NCBI RefSeq assembly: GCF_025998535.1
Contig: NZ_AP024233.1
Coordinates: 3,124,001 to 3,188,000 of the forward strand
DNA: 64,000 nucleotides
Direction: 5' to 3'
Source: Desulfolithobacter dissulfuricans
GTDB lineage: Bacteria > Desulfobacterota > Desulfobulbia > Desulfobulbales > Desulfobulbaceae
Part shown: in pieces, positions 1-9,856 of the stretch
Numbering within the stretch: the first letter of the stretch is position 1
Layout: every line of letters starts with the position of its first letter
Program-made: the position numbers and the translations under genes
The notes under the pieces: generated by a model
Told to the model about the DNA's origin: nothing
The model's input: the letters and a program-made list of their open reading frames with translations, nothing else
Databases searched by the model: none

Positions 1-1863
1 CTCCAGTTCCACCTCGGGATACGTCTTGCCCAGCAGGGCAAATTCCGGTGAACCAAGATACTGCTCCACCAGGTCGTTGAGGAGACAGAGTTCCCGCACG
101 CTTGCCGCGCCCCGGGCCACAGTAAGCAGGTCGGCGACAATGGCAGCCGCCCGCCGGCCGGAATCGCGGATGGCGGCCAGGATTTTTCTCTGCGGGCTCT
201 CCGGCGGCGTCTCCAGCAAAAGCAGCTCCGGATAGTTGATGATCCCTGAGAGGATATTATTGAGGTCGTGGGCCACGCCACCGGCCATCATGCCGATCAT
301 CTCCATCTTTTCCGCGCTGCGCAGCCGCTGTTCCATCTCCCGATGGAGTTCCTGGGCCCTGACAGTGGCGGAGATATCACGGATCACCAGAAGCGCGCCC
401 CTCAATTCGTCCTCGCCGCAGGTAAAGGGCACCAGGGCCACATCGAGGTGCCGGTCCAGGTGGGGCTCGTAATACTGCCGGTGCTGCAGCTTGTCGCAGC
501 AGATCTCCCGGAAACAGTATTGCGGCGGCCTGCTCGCGCCATGGATCAGTTCGTAGCAGTAGCGCCCTGCCACTTCCTTGACCGGCACTCCAACCATGTT
601 GGCAAAGGGAATGTTGGCCCGCCGTATCCGGCAGTCCGGGGTGATGATGGCGATCATGTCCGGCACGGCATCAAAGGTGCGCTCCCACTCGGTTTTGGCC
701 CGATGGATCTGCTGCTCCACCTGGACCCGGGCCGTGATCTCCTTCCGGAGCTTTTCCATCCGTTCGTTGAGCTGCCGGGCCATGATATTCATTGCCTGGC
801 GCAGCACCTGCAGTTCCTCCAGTCCGTGGCGTTCCAGGGGAATCTGATAGGAAGGATCCCTGGATATCTTTCTTGTCTGGTCGACAATGGTCTTGAGAGA
901 GCGCAGAAGATGCCTGGCCTGGAAAAAGAGCAGAAAAAGGAGCAGGCCCGCGACCAGCAGACTGGTCCTGGTGATAATGAGGGTCCGCTGCCAGAACCGT
1001 TCCCGTTCCTGCCGCACCTTCTGACCGGCCCAGGCAAAGATATCCATCATTCCCTGCCGGTTCTGTGCCAGGCTGCGGCCCACGGCCTTTTCCTTTTTCT
1101 CCAGAGCCACGATCCGCCTGAAATTCTGTTCGAAGATCCGCCCGTTTTCCAGGAGCGCCTCCACCAGCAGCCTGTCCTGGTCCTTGCGGGACGAGGCGGC
1201 AAAGCTGTCCACCGCACTGTAGAAGGCCCGCATGTTGGCTGAGAAGCTGGAACTCACCTGCCGGAAATCGTACAGCCCTTTAAGCGCTCGAAAATCACTG
1301 AGAATATCAGAGAGGAGATGCTGCAGTCCCACGGCTTCCTGAATGACATCGGGCTCCCGCCCGGAAGAAGCGGAATCGTTGCCGGCAGGAGAGGCAGAAG
1401 CCCCTTCCGGACGGGATCGGCCGTCGGCCTGGAGTATCTGCCGCAGCGTCAGCAGGTGGTTTTCATGGGCCGCACTGATCGCATTGGTCAGTTCCGCCAC
1501 CCGGTGCTGGACATCGCGCCGCAGGTGGGAAAGTTCACTCTTGTTTTCCTGGGACGAGATAAGCAGGTCAATGCGCTGTTCGGGCAGGTCGGATTTCCGT
1601 TCGTGGCAGGTGGTGCATCTGCGGCCGAATTCCTTTTCCCGGAGGATGAGCTTATTGTACTGAAACGGATCTTCCAGCAGGCGGGATTCATCCACGGCCA
1701 GGCGGAGGAACTGGCTCTCCATCTCCAGCATCCGGGCATAGGTGTTGTTGAGACGGGTGAACCGGTGGTTGAAAAAGAAGGTAAGCCCCAGAAGAATCGT
1801 AAAGAGGAGCAGCCCGGAGAGCATCATGTAGAAGTTGCCCCGAATGGATCGCGAATGCAGCAT
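1..1863 (-). CDS. Membrane sensor histidine kinase with periplasmic CxxCH motif (partial)
   Basis: Read on the minus strand this frame stays open from an ATG at 1863 to the window edge, giving the first 621 residues. The start is set by an AAGGAG box 8-9 bases upstream. Residues 14-31 form a first membrane helix and a second follows near residues 300-320, so about 270 residues face the periplasm. That region carries one c-type heme motif, C83-T-T-C-H87. A HAMP-like linker, a PAS domain (about residues 390-500, rich in Cys) and a HisKA domain with the H-box GGVAHDLNNILSG (His about 532) follow. The ATPase domain lies beyond the edge. By family it should autophosphorylate in response to a periplasmic signal and pass phosphate to a response regulator. 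Heme attachment, and hence redox or gas sensing, is inferred from the single motif. Confidence 0.88.
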   Translation of the reverse strand, partial: MLHSRSIRGNFYMMLSGLLLFTILLGLTFFFNHRFTRLNNTYARMLEMESQFLRLAVDESRLLEDPFQYNKLILREKEFGRRCTTCHERKSDLPEQRIDLLISSQENKSELSHLRRDVQHRVAELTNAISAAHENHLLTLRQILQADGRSRPEGASASPAGNDSASSGREPDVIQEAVGLQHLLSDILSDFRALKGLYDFRQVSSSFSANMRAFYSAVDSFAASSRKDQDRLLVEALLENGRIFEQNFRRIVALEKKEKAVGRSLAQNRQGMMDIFAWAGQKVRQERERFWQRTLIITRTSLLVAGLLLFLLFFQARHLLRSLKTIVDQTRKISRDPSYQIPLERHGLEELQVLRQAMNIMARQLNERMEKLRKEITARVQVEQQIHRAKTEWERTFDAVPDMIAIITPDCRIRRANIPFANMVGVPVKEVAGRYCYELIHGASRPPQYCFREICCDKLQHRQYYEPHLDRHLDVALVPFTCGEDELRGALLVIRDISATVRAQELHREMEQRLRSAEKMEMIGMMAGGVAHDLNNILSGIINYPELLLLETPPESPQRKILAAIRDSGRRAAAIVADLLTVARGAASVRELCLLNDLVEQYLGSPEFALLGKTYPEVELE

Positions 1864-1917
1864 TATCTATCTTCTCCTTACTGCCGTCTTCGGGACATGC
1901 CAGAAAATGGTTCGGCG

Positions 1918-2100
1918 TCAACCATTACCATGCATCCCCCGGAGTTCCACACCGGTTCGCCGGTTTATCTCCTCCGGATCAGGCAGCGGGAGGGAAGCCG
2001 TTATGGTGTCCTGGTCCGCTGCCGATACCGGTGACCGGACCGGCAACAGAAGGGCTGGTACACGGGCTGAAAAACTGGCGGGAACGACAGGGTGGTACAT
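1918..2100 (-). CDS. Possible 60-residue leader protein upstream of the kinase
   Basis: A short frame starts at an ATG preceded by GGAG at about six bases and ends 54 bases before the kinase start, in the same direction. The N-terminal half is moderately hydrophobic with Pro and Ala and could be a secretion signal, ending near SPVSAA; the C-terminal part is polar and ends RGMHGNG. I do not recognise a family. Its ribosome site and position favour a real small gene co-transcribed with the kinase, but a GC-rich chance frame is about as likely. Confidence 0.3.
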   Translation of the reverse strand: MYHPVVPASFSARVPALLLPVRSPVSAADQDTITASLPLPDPEEINRRTGVELRGMHGNG

Positions 2101-2248
2101 CACGATCTCCGAAACATGGCACAGCAGAACATTTTTCTGCTAATGGGTATTTCTCTTTTTATACCATAAAGTGGCACTCAATTGAAGGCATGGTTTACTT
2201 TATTGCCTTGGCCGGTATCCGTTGCCGCAAAAGCCTTTTGCGCTTTCA

Positions 2249-2432
2249 CCTGAATCAGTGAAGCTGGAATTTCGCCGCAACCGCCAGGTAAACGAAGACT
2301 CCGGGAAGAGATCCATTGATTAGAGTGACGCTCTATCAATCGTTGATGATGCAGCGAATGGTACCTGTCCTTTTTGATGGTGACTCAAGTAAGATAACAA
2401 AAAAGCAATAATTTTTCCGTCACTGATTCAGG
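2249..2432. mobile_element. Short inverted-repeat element, copy 1 (no transposase)
   Basis: The element begins CCTGAATCAGTGA (2249-2261) and ends with its exact complement TCACTGATTCAGG (2420-2432). The first 110 bases align with the element at 49854-50012, sharing long blocks such as AGTGACGCTCT and CAATCGTTGATGA. The alignment shows an 18-base gap at 2275, where the other copy has one 18-bp repeat unit. No reading frame of useful size is present, so it looks like a MITE-type passenger element. Its right end overlaps the last codons and the TGA stop of recD. The stretch 2101-2248 before it holds no gene or clear signal that I can see. Confidence 0.7.
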
Positions 2433-4321
2433 TTGCAGGCAGAATCGGTGGCCAGGAGGTCGGCAAGACCGGAAAAACGGACGACCCGGCGCTGGACAGC
2501 GGTGTGCAGGGTCTGCACGGACGAACAGATGGTCAGCCTGCCACTGGCCCGGGTGATCCCGGTATAGAGAAGTTCCCGGGTCAGGAGGGGCAGGTATCCT
2601 CCGCCCCGACCGCCATCCTGCCCGGGCAGAAGAAGAAGGACATGTTCAAACTCCGAGCCCTGGGCCTTGTGAACGGTTATGGCCCAGGCGGTCTCATGAC
2701 GCGGTAACCGGGCCGGAGCCACGGGCCGCAGGGTCTTGTCCGGGCGGAGGAACCAGGCCATGAGCTGCCCCTGTCCGTCGGGCCAGAGCACCCCGATATC
2801 CCCGTTGTAGAGTTTGAGCCCGTAATGATTGGCCAGGATCATGACCGGCCTCCCCCGGTACCATCTGGTTTCCGGCGGAATCAATCCCTGGCGGCGAAGC
2901 ACCTGTTCCACCAGGCTGTTCACCCCGGCAACCCCGAACGTCCCCTGGCGCAGAACACAGAGGATCCGGAACCTGTCCAGGGCCGCCAGGGCCTCGCCAC
3001 CATCCCTGGCCGTAAAAAGCGGCCGGTAACGGGCCACGATCTCCCGGGCCAGCCATTCCCGCTGCCCGGGACCGGTGGCGGAGACCAGGGTAAGATCCGT
3101 TCCTCCGGAGGCCATGATTTCTTCCAGCTCCCGGCCATCACCCCGGTTGACCGCCCGGGCCAGGCGACCGATGCCGCTGTCATCATGAAACCGGTAACTC
3201 TTGCGCAACATGACCACAGCATCGTTGAACGCGGGAGGGGACGGGTCACCCGGTTCCAGCGCCATACCGGTGAGCCGGCCCATGACCTGACACAGCCCGC
3301 CGGACCAGCCCGCATCCGCCCGACTGCAGAGATCACCAAACAGGCTGCCCGCCTCCACCGAGGCCAGCTGATCCCGGTCACCCAGGAGGACCAGGCGGGC
3401 CTGGTCCGGCAGGGCGTCGAGCACACTGGCCATGAGCTCCAGATCGATCATGGAGGCCTCGTCGATGACCAGAACGTCCAGGGCCAGCGGACGACTCGAA
3501 TCGTGCCGGAAACGGCCGGAACCCGGCACCACCCCGAGAAGCCGGTGCAGGGTCATGGCCCGGTCCGGAACGTCGATGTCCAGGTCGGCAAGAAAATCAC
3601 GGATCCCGGCCGACTGCAGCACCTTGCCAATGGACTCCTGCAGCCGGGCTGCGGCCTTGCCCGTGGGCGCGGCCAGGCCGATACGCAGGGCGCCGCCGTG
3701 CATACCCTGCAGCAGGGCCAGCAGCCGGGCCACTGTATGGGTCTTGCCGGTACCGGGCCCGCCCGATATCACCACCAGCCGTTTTACCAGCGCCAGGGCG
3801 GCCGCGGCCCGCTGCCAGTCCACTCCGTCGGCAACCGGGCCAAACAGCCGCCTGAGCAGGGAGGCTCCCCTGGCAGTATCCACCTCCTCCAGCGAACAGC
3901 TTTTTGCAAGCAGCCTCCGGGCGACCGCCTGTTCATAGCGGAAATAACGGCCCAGGTAGAGCCGGTCACGCCTGTCCAGCACCAGGGGCGTCGAGGGGTC
4001 GCCGGAGACAACCCCGGACTGCAGCAGGCTGCGGCGCCAGCTGTCAAGATCCGGTGCCAGCAGCGGGGGCGGATCTTCCCCTCCCGGCGCCACTCCGAAA
4101 ACCGGCCGGCCGGCCACGGTTTCCAGGGGCAGACAGACATGACCTTCGCCAACGGCCCTGCTGGCCAAGGCTGCAGCCAGCAGCAGCCAGGGCTGATCAC
4201 CGCCGGCCAGCCGCTCGAGAAACAGGGCCACGTGCCGGTCCAGGTCCCGGAGCTGGCCGCTGTCAACCGCCTGCTTCAGCAGGTCCGCCATCTGCCTGTC
4301 TGCGCCATCCGGCCCCATCAT
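2420..4321 (-). CDS. recD: RecBCD exonuclease, alpha subunit RecD
   Basis: RecD is the 5'-3' helicase motor of the RecBCD helicase-nuclease that processes double-strand ends. The 633-residue product has the Walker A motif GGPGTGKT near residues 187-194, Walker B LVIDEASMID, the following LLGDRDQLASVE segment, and the C-terminal superfamily 1B motif AWAITVHKAQGSEF. The length is normal (E. coli 608). The start ATG overlaps the recB stop as ATGA, so translation is coupled as the third gene of recC-recB-recD. The last residues (NLNQ) and the TGA stop fall inside the right inverted repeat of the element at 2249-2432, so the native C-terminus has been replaced or trimmed. Confidence 0.95.
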   Translation of the reverse strand: MMGPDGADRQMADLLKQAVDSGQLRDLDRHVALFLERLAGGDQPWLLLAAALASRAVGEGHVCLPLETVAGRPVFGVAPGGEDPPPLLAPDLDSWRRSLLQSGVVSGDPSTPLVLDRRDRLYLGRYFRYEQAVARRLLAKSCSLEEVDTARGASLLRRLFGPVADGVDWQRAAAALALVKRLVVISGGPGTGKTHTVARLLALLQGMHGGALRIGLAAPTGKAAARLQESIGKVLQSAGIRDFLADLDIDVPDRAMTLHRLLGVVPGSGRFRHDSSRPLALDVLVIDEASMIDLELMASVLDALPDQARLVLLGDRDQLASVEAGSLFGDLCSRADAGWSGGLCQVMGRLTGMALEPGDPSPPAFNDAVVMLRKSYRFHDDSGIGRLARAVNRGDGRELEEIMASGGTDLTLVSATGPGQREWLAREIVARYRPLFTARDGGEALAALDRFRILCVLRQGTFGVAGVNSLVEQVLRRQGLIPPETRWYRGRPVMILANHYGLKLYNGDIGVLWPDGQGQLMAWFLRPDKTLRPVAPARLPRHETAWAITVHKAQGSEFEHVLLLLPGQDGGRGGGYLPLLTRELLYTGITRASGRLTICSSVQTLHTAVQRRVVRFSGLADLLATDSACNLNQ

Positions 4322-7300
4322 CCCACCTCTGCTTCCCGGCCCTGGCAGGCCCGGTCAAGAGATTCAATCAGTTCCCGCTGCGGCCGGGCATGGAAGATGC
4401 CCGTACCCGGCGGGTTAGCCGGCGCCATGCCCCGCAGGAACAGGTACAGGGCGCCGCCCATATGGGTGTCGTAGTCATAATCCTTCAGCCGGATCCGCAA
4501 ATAGCGGTGCAGGGCCAGGATATAAATAAGGTACTGCAGGTCGTAACGGTGCTCCAGCATGGCCTGGTTCAGCCTGTCCGGACAATACTCTTCGACCCCG
4601 GAGCCGAGAAAGTTGGACTTGTAATCCACCACCCAGAAACGGCCGCGGCCGCGGAAGACCAGGTCGATATAGCCCTTCATCAGCCCGCGCAGAACTCCGG
4701 GTTTTTCAGGCAGCGGGGCCATACCGTACTGCTCGAGTATCTCGTTCCAGCGGCCGATGCGCAACCCGTCCAGGGAAAAATAGAACCCCATCTCGCATAT
4801 CCTGCTGTCGGGTTCCACCCGGGCAAGGGTCAGGCCATCGACAAGCGGAGTGGTGACCACCTGTTCCATCCAGCCGGTGACCACCTCTGCCCAGCTACCG
4901 TCAATGCCGGCTAGTCCGAGCTGATCCGTGACAATGCGGTGCAGCCGCTGTGTGTTGAAAACAGACAAAGCCTCAGGCGAACCGGCGCCAGTCTCTGACA
5001 CACCGTCTGTCTGCGACACACTGTCACCGGCCAGGAACTCCTCCAGGATGCCATGCAGACAGGTACCCGCCGCCGCGCCTCGGGGGAAACCGAACCGGTC
5101 CCGACCTGCCATAACCACCTCCTCCCCCGGCCCGGCAGTGTGTCGCAGACAGACGGTGTGTCGAAGACTGACGGGATCGGTTTCCAGTGGCTCATCGGCC
5201 TGTTCCAGCTCCGGCTCATACCCCGAGACCAGGCCTGAATAACTGGTGATACGCCAGCCGGTATCGACGTGTCCGGTGAAGACCCGGGGAGCAATCTCGG
5301 CCGGCATGGTCATCGCCGCGGGAGTGTGTCGCAACCGGACGAGCTCCTGTCCGGCCAGCTCCTCCGGGACGGCCTGACCCACGGTGATCACCTTCCGGTC
5401 ACCGGCCCGGGCCGCGGTGCTGCGGGCGAGCTCGTACAGCTCTTCCATGATCCGGTCCCCGGAAAGTTCCTTCACCGGGACCACCCGGCCATTCCCGTCC
5501 CGATGGAGGAGCCAGGCCAGGGCAGAATACTCCATGGACCGGAACCGGCCCCAGCAGATCACCGTGCCATAGACAGCCCTGGTCACGGCCACGTAGAGAA
5601 GGCGCAGGTCCTCGGCCAGCCTCTCCTGCTCGGCCTGGCGGTAATGGCCCTCGTCATCGCTGCCCAGGTCCACCTGACGGGCCAGGGTATGCGGATCATG
5701 GAAGGCAAAGGGTCTGTTGCGGTCACACACCTTTCCATCCCAGAGAAAGGGCAGAAAAACCATGGAGTACTGCAGTCCCTTGGCCTTGTGGATGGTCACG
5801 ATCCGGACCAGGTTCTCGTCACTTTCCAGCCGCAGCTGCTGACTTTCGCTCTTTTTTTCCGCCTCCGAGCTCTGCAGCTGCTGATCAAACCAGCGGACCA
5901 GTCCGGCCACAGAGGTGGCCGTGCGACTCCAGGCCTCCTGCAGCAGCTCGGCCAGGTGCATGTAATTGGTCAGCTGCCGCTCGCCGGAGACAGTGCGCGG
6001 GACACTGACAGGCTGCAGCAGCCGGTTGGTCACCCCTTCCCGGGCCACCAGATACTGCAGCATGGTAACCGGCCCATGCTCTTCCAGCCGCTGGCGATAT
6101 TCCTGGAGCATGGCCAGCCGCTCCTCCCAGGCGGCCTCGTCGTGGCCGAGCCGGTCGAGCCCGGCCGCATCCAGGCCAAAGAGCGGACTCACCAGAGCCA
6201 GACGGACCAATCCCTCGTCTTCCGGGTTTTCCAGGGCCAGGAGCAGATGGAACAGATGCTCGGCTTCGGGACTGCCAAACACCGACTCCTGGCTGTAACA
6301 GACCGAAACAATATTATGCGCAGCCAGAGCCCTCTGCATTACCGCCGCCTCGCGGTGGGTACGGACCAGGACCGCGATATCGCCCGAGGCCAGGGGCCGG
6401 GCCCCGATCCCGGTGCCGATCAGAGCCCGGCCACCAAGCCCGGCGGCCAGCAGGCGGCTGATCCGGGCCGCGCAGAGCGCAGCCGCCGCCTCCCTGCCCC
6501 TCTCGCGGGCCAGAACGCCACCGGAGCGGGGCCCGGCCAGCTCTTCGGCGGGCAGAACGAGAAATTCCATGGCCGGCAGCTCGGTACCGTCCACCAGCAG
6601 CGGTTTTTCCTCCTCGATCCGGCCGGCGGCCTGCACCGGATGCAGGCGAATATCACTTGCGAAGATAAAGCTGTCCCGGGCACCGAAAAGGTGGTTCACC
6701 GCCTCCACCATGGCCGCGGTGGAGCGGTAGTTGGTGCCAATGGTGAAACGGTTTTCCTCCGGTGTATCGCGACGGGCCTGGATATAGGTGAAGATGTCGG
6801 CCCCGCGAAACGAGTATATGGCCTGCTTGGGATCACCGATCATGAACAGACCGCACCGGTCGTCCCGGCCGGCATAGATGGTTTTGAAAATCCGGTACTG
6901 GACCGGATCGGTGTCCTGAAACTCGTCCACCATGGCCACCGGGAAACGGGTCCGGATGCGGCGGACCATCCGGCCATCGGTGTCCCGCTGCAGGGCCCTG
7001 TCAAGATGATGGAGCAGGTCGTCGAAGTACATGGCGTCCTGTTCCTTCTTACGCTGGTCCAGCTCCCGGATCATATAATCCCTGGCCTCGGTCAGGATCG
7101 CTATCCTCCTCCGGGCAAGCAGCCGGCCATGGGCGGTAAAAAAACTGTCAAAGAGGAAAAAAAACGGGTGCTCCGGCCGGGTGCCCTTTTGCTTCATCCT
7201 CTTTTCCATCTCCGATCGGGCCAGCAGTTCGATGGGCGGAACCAGTCGCCAAACCAGGGTTTCTTCGTCCGCCAGGCGGTCCATGCCGGTCAGGGCCTGT

Positions 7301-8064
7301 TCCACCCGCTCCGGGGAATAGCCCTTGCGCTTGTCGCGACTGAGGCCCGTGGCCGAGGTCAGGGCCTCGGCGACCTCTTCCCGCACCCCGGGCCAGACCT
7401 GCTGTATCTCCCTGAAACGATCCTCACAGGTCTGGCGCAGATCGTCGAGCTCTTCCCGGTCTATGGCTGGAAAACAGCGCACGCCTCTTTCCAGTAGCGG
7501 GCCGTCAAGGGCACCCAGGATCTTTTCCGGGCCCGCCCACTGTTTCAGGATCCAGGCGGTCTCGGGCGGCTCCAGGCCATAGAACCGGCTCCGCCAGAAA
7601 TCTTCCATGATCTGCTGCCGGAGCAGGCTCTCGTTCTCGAGGAATTCGGTGTCAAAGGACATACCTGATTCCACGGCATGGTCCTGGAGAACCCGCTGGC
7701 AGAAACCGTGGATGGTGTGGATGGCTGCCTCGTCCATACGGGCCAGGGCGTCCTGGAGGAGCGTGGCCCCCTCCTCCCGCCCAATCCGGGCCAGCAACCC
7801 CTCCAGGAGCTGGTCACCGGAGGCTGCCGGTCGCTGCTCCAGCAGGTCCAGGGCCTCACGGATCCGGTTCCTGATCCGGTCACGGAGTTCCTCGGTGGCT
7901 GCCCGGGTAAAGGTCACCACCAGGATCTCGTCCACCGGCAGCCTCTTTTCGAGCAGAAGACGGAGGTAGAGAAGAACAATGGTGTACGTCTTGCCGGTCC
8001 CGGCCGAGGCCTCGATCAGCTGCCGGCCGGCCAGGGGAAAGGTCAGGGGGTCAAGCGGCTGCAT
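4318..8064 (-). CDS. recB: RecBCD exonuclease, beta subunit RecB
   Basis: RecB supplies the 3'-5' helicase and the only nuclease of RecBCD. The product is 1248 residues. Walker A (EASAGTGKT) lies at residues 18-26, motif II is VDEFQDTDPVQYR, motif VI LLYVAVTRA is present, and the C-terminal nuclease carries DLVFRGRG and the catalytic DYKSN at about residue 1147. I choose the ATG at 8064, behind GGAGGA, rather than the upstream in-frame ATG at 8082; it overlaps the recC stop by 14 bases. Three in-frame insertions of the 18-bp repeat (4986-5023, 5137-5174, 5323-5341) sit between the helicase core and the nuclease. They add SVSQTDGVSETG-like and VSLRHTVCLRHT-like segments that are not part of the family consensus. 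Confidence 0.95.
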   Translation of the reverse strand: MQPLDPLTFPLAGRQLIEASAGTGKTYTIVLLYLRLLLEKRLPVDEILVVTFTRAATEELRDRIRNRIREALDLLEQRPAASGDQLLEGLLARIGREEGATLLQDALARMDEAAIHTIHGFCQRVLQDHAVESGMSFDTEFLENESLLRQQIMEDFWRSRFYGLEPPETAWILKQWAGPEKILGALDGPLLERGVRCFPAIDREELDDLRQTCEDRFREIQQVWPGVREEVAEALTSATGLSRDKRKGYSPERVEQALTGMDRLADEETLVWRLVPPIELLARSEMEKRMKQKGTRPEHPFFFLFDSFFTAHGRLLARRRIAILTEARDYMIRELDQRKKEQDAMYFDDLLHHLDRALQRDTDGRMVRRIRTRFPVAMVDEFQDTDPVQYRIFKTIYAGRDDRCGLFMIGDPKQAIYSFRGADIFTYIQARRDTPEENRFTIGTNYRSTAAMVEAVNHLFGARDSFIFASDIRLHPVQAAGRIEEEKPLLVDGTELPAMEFLVLPAEELAGPRSGGVLARERGREAAAALCAARISRLLAAGLGGRALIGTGIGARPLASGDIAVLVRTHREAAVMQRALAAHNIVSVCYSQESVFGSPEAEHLFHLLLALENPEDEGLVRLALVSPLFGLDAAGLDRLGHDEAAWEERLAMLQEYRQRLEEHGPVTMLQYLVAREGVTNRLLQPVSVPRTVSGERQLTNYMHLAELLQEAWSRTATSVAGLVRWFDQQLQSSEAEKKSESQQLRLESDENLVRIVTIHKAKGLQYSMVFLPFLWDGKVCDRNRPFAFHDPHTLARQVDLGSDDEGHYRQAEQERLAEDLRLLYVAVTRAVYGTVICWGRFRSMEYSALAWLLHRDGNGRVVPVKELSGDRIMEELYELARSTAARAGDRKVITVGQAVPEELAGQELVRLRHTPAAMTMPAEIAPRVFTGHVDTGWRITSYSGLVSGYEPELEQADEPLETDPVSLRHTVCLRHTAGPGEEVVMAGRDRFGFPRGAAAGTCLHGILEEFLAGDSVSQTDGVSETGAGSPEALSVFNTQRLHRIVTDQLGLAGIDGSWAEVVTGWMEQVVTTPLVDGLTLARVEPDSRICEMGFYFSLDGLRIGRWNEILEQYGMAPLPEKPGVLRGLMKGYIDLVFRGRGRFWVVDYKSNFLGSGVEEYCPDRLNQAMLEHRYDLQYLIYILALHRYLRIRLKDYDYDTHMGGALYLFLRGMAPANPPGTGIFHARPQRELIESLDRACQGREAEVG
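4986..5023. repeat. 18-bp dispersed repeat, site 1 (two units, in recB)
   Basis: Two abutting units on the plus strand, the second (5004-5021) exactly CGTCTGTCTGCGACACAC and the first degenerate at three positions, followed by TG. On the coding strand of recB it is translated as SVSQTDGVSETG. Confidence 0.9.
5137..5174. repeat. 18-bp dispersed repeat, site 2 (two units, inverted, in recB)
   Basis: Two abutting units in the opposite orientation to site 1, GTGTGTCGCAGACAGACG followed by GTGTGTCGAAGACTGACG. RecB reads through it as SLRHTVCLRHT, a different frame from site 1. Confidence 0.9.
5323..5341. repeat. Degenerate 18-bp repeat unit, site 3 (in recB)
   Basis: A single unit, GTGTGTCGCAACCGGACG, matches the canonical complement at 14 of 18 positions. 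It is read in recB as VRLRHT, the same frame as site 2, and looks like an old, decayed copy. Confidence 0.5.
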
Positions 8065-9100
8065 CGTCTTCCTCCAGTACATCCAGGACCGGGTCCCAGA
8101 TCCGGGTCAGTTCCCGGAATCCCTGATCCAGGGGATCACGCCCCCGGAGGGCGATCCGGTAGGCCAGATCCTGCTGTTCTCCCGGTGTCTTGAACGAATC
8201 ATACCAGACCTTCTCGGCCTCCCGCTGTTCCGCCCCCCTGCCCGTTCGCCTGGCCCTGGCCCAGGCAAGGCTGGTCCCGGGAAAGAAATGAAGTGGTTCC
8301 CTCAGGCCGCACTGGTACCAGTGGAGCAACTCCGCCAGCTGTTCCCGGGCGGTTTCCACCGGCTGGAGAGAGAGAACAGAGTCCGTGGCCAGGTGGAAAC
8401 TGCGGTGCCCCGTACCCTCCGGCGCCGCCAGGTTCAGCACCAGATGCAGGACCCAGAGCCGGATCAGATCACCACCCTTCCACCTGGTGGGTCGCCAGGT
8501 CACCAGCCCTTTGGCGTGGAGCCCGTCCAGGGTGCCAACCAGCCGGATTCCCGCCACATCCAGGTCAACGGACACCGGCTCCCGCCGTTCCTGGCCAAGC
8601 ATCGAGAGATTGCGCACCAAAAATGACGTCCTGTCATACAGCTCCGCCATGAGGCTCTCACCAAAACCACCGTGGGGCAGCAGCCCCCGAGCCCGGAGCC
8701 TGCGACTGCACTCCCCTGGCTCCCGGCCGGAGAGCAGACAGTCCACGCTCTGCCTGGCCAGCTGGTAGCGCTCCAGCGCGTCCGGGGCAAACGGCTCGTT
8801 TTCAGCCAGGGCCTCCTCGCCCACCCACAACCGCAACCCGAGCCGTTCCTGGAGAAAAAAACGGACCGGATGACTCCAGAACCTGGCCAGGAGATTGATA
8901 TCAACGCTCTCCCATGCACCGCCCGGGCCGCTGTCGTCTCCAGGATCGGACAGGGCCTGACGGACAAAGGCTGGAGAATCGACCCGGGGGTCCCGGGGGG
9001 GCAGCCAGTGAGCGGCATGACTGCGGTACACCGTACCGGTGAAACAGCTCGCGGAAAAGGGTTGCAGGGGATACTCCACGGTCAGCAGCGCGCTGACCGG

Positions 9101-9138
9101 CAGTGTGTCGGAGACAGACGGTGTGTCGGAGACAGACG
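9101..9138. repeat. 18-bp dispersed repeat, site 4 (two units, in recC)
   Basis: Two identical abutting units GTGTGTCGGAGACAGACG, preceded by CA. RecC reads it as SVSDTPSVSDTL. Confidence 0.9.
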
Positions 9139-9826
9139 AATTCCCGGCCCCGGCGGCCACGGAACTGCGGTCGATATAGTCACGCAGCTCGCTGACCACC
9201 ACCGAAGGCGGCAGCAGGCTCATGTCCCGCTGATCCCGGCCGATCCAGGAAATATGGAGATGCTCGCGGGCGGAAAGCAGGGCTTCGAGGAACAGGTACC
9301 GATCATCGTCACGCCGGTTGCGGTCGCCGATCCGGGGTTCCCTGGCCATCAGGTCAAAGGAGAGCGGCCGCTGCACCCGGGGGAAATCACCATCGTTCAT
9401 ACCCAGCAGACAGAGAACCCGGAAGGGTATGGCGCGCATGGGGACCATGTTGCAGAACGTGACCTGACCGGACAGAAACGGATAGGGCGCCGGAGCACCG
9501 TTCAGGGCATGCTCGAGCCAGGCGCGGACCAGGTTCTGCTCCAGGGGTTCGGTGAACCCGGCCCTGGAGCAGGTGGCGCCAAAGCGACCGATGGTCTCCC
9601 GCAGCTGGACCAGGCTGTACTGCTCCTCGCTCTCCACGCCGGTAAAGAAATCATCCAGCAGGGCGACCAGCACCTCCTGCCAGCGTGAAGGGGCGGCCGG
9701 CTGGCGGAGGCGGCGGCTCCAGAACCGCAGCCGCTCGACGAGAGAGGCCAGGACACCAAGGAGATGGGTATCACGGGAAGAGAGATCACCAAACGGCTCC
9801 ATGTCCTCCCAGGGCCTGGGGGTGGA

Positions 9827-9854
9827 CGACACACCGTCTGTCTGCGACACACTG
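9827..9854. repeat. 18-bp dispersed repeat, site 5 (one full, one partial unit, in recC)
   Basis: A full canonical unit at 9835-9852 preceded by the last eight bases of another. It ends three bases before the G9 tract where the recC frame breaks. Confidence 0.9.
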
Positions 9855-9856
9855 CA

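Noticed and set aside
268-1242. Long open frame on the plus strand opposite the first kinase
   Set aside because: It is the antisense of a well-supported kinase frame; GC-rich coding sequence leaves the complementary frame open. No family similarity.
5269-7497. 742-codon plus-strand frame opposite recB
   Set aside because: Antisense shadow of RecB, which shows all helicase motifs; the shadow protein is low-complexity in Gly, Gln, Pro and His.
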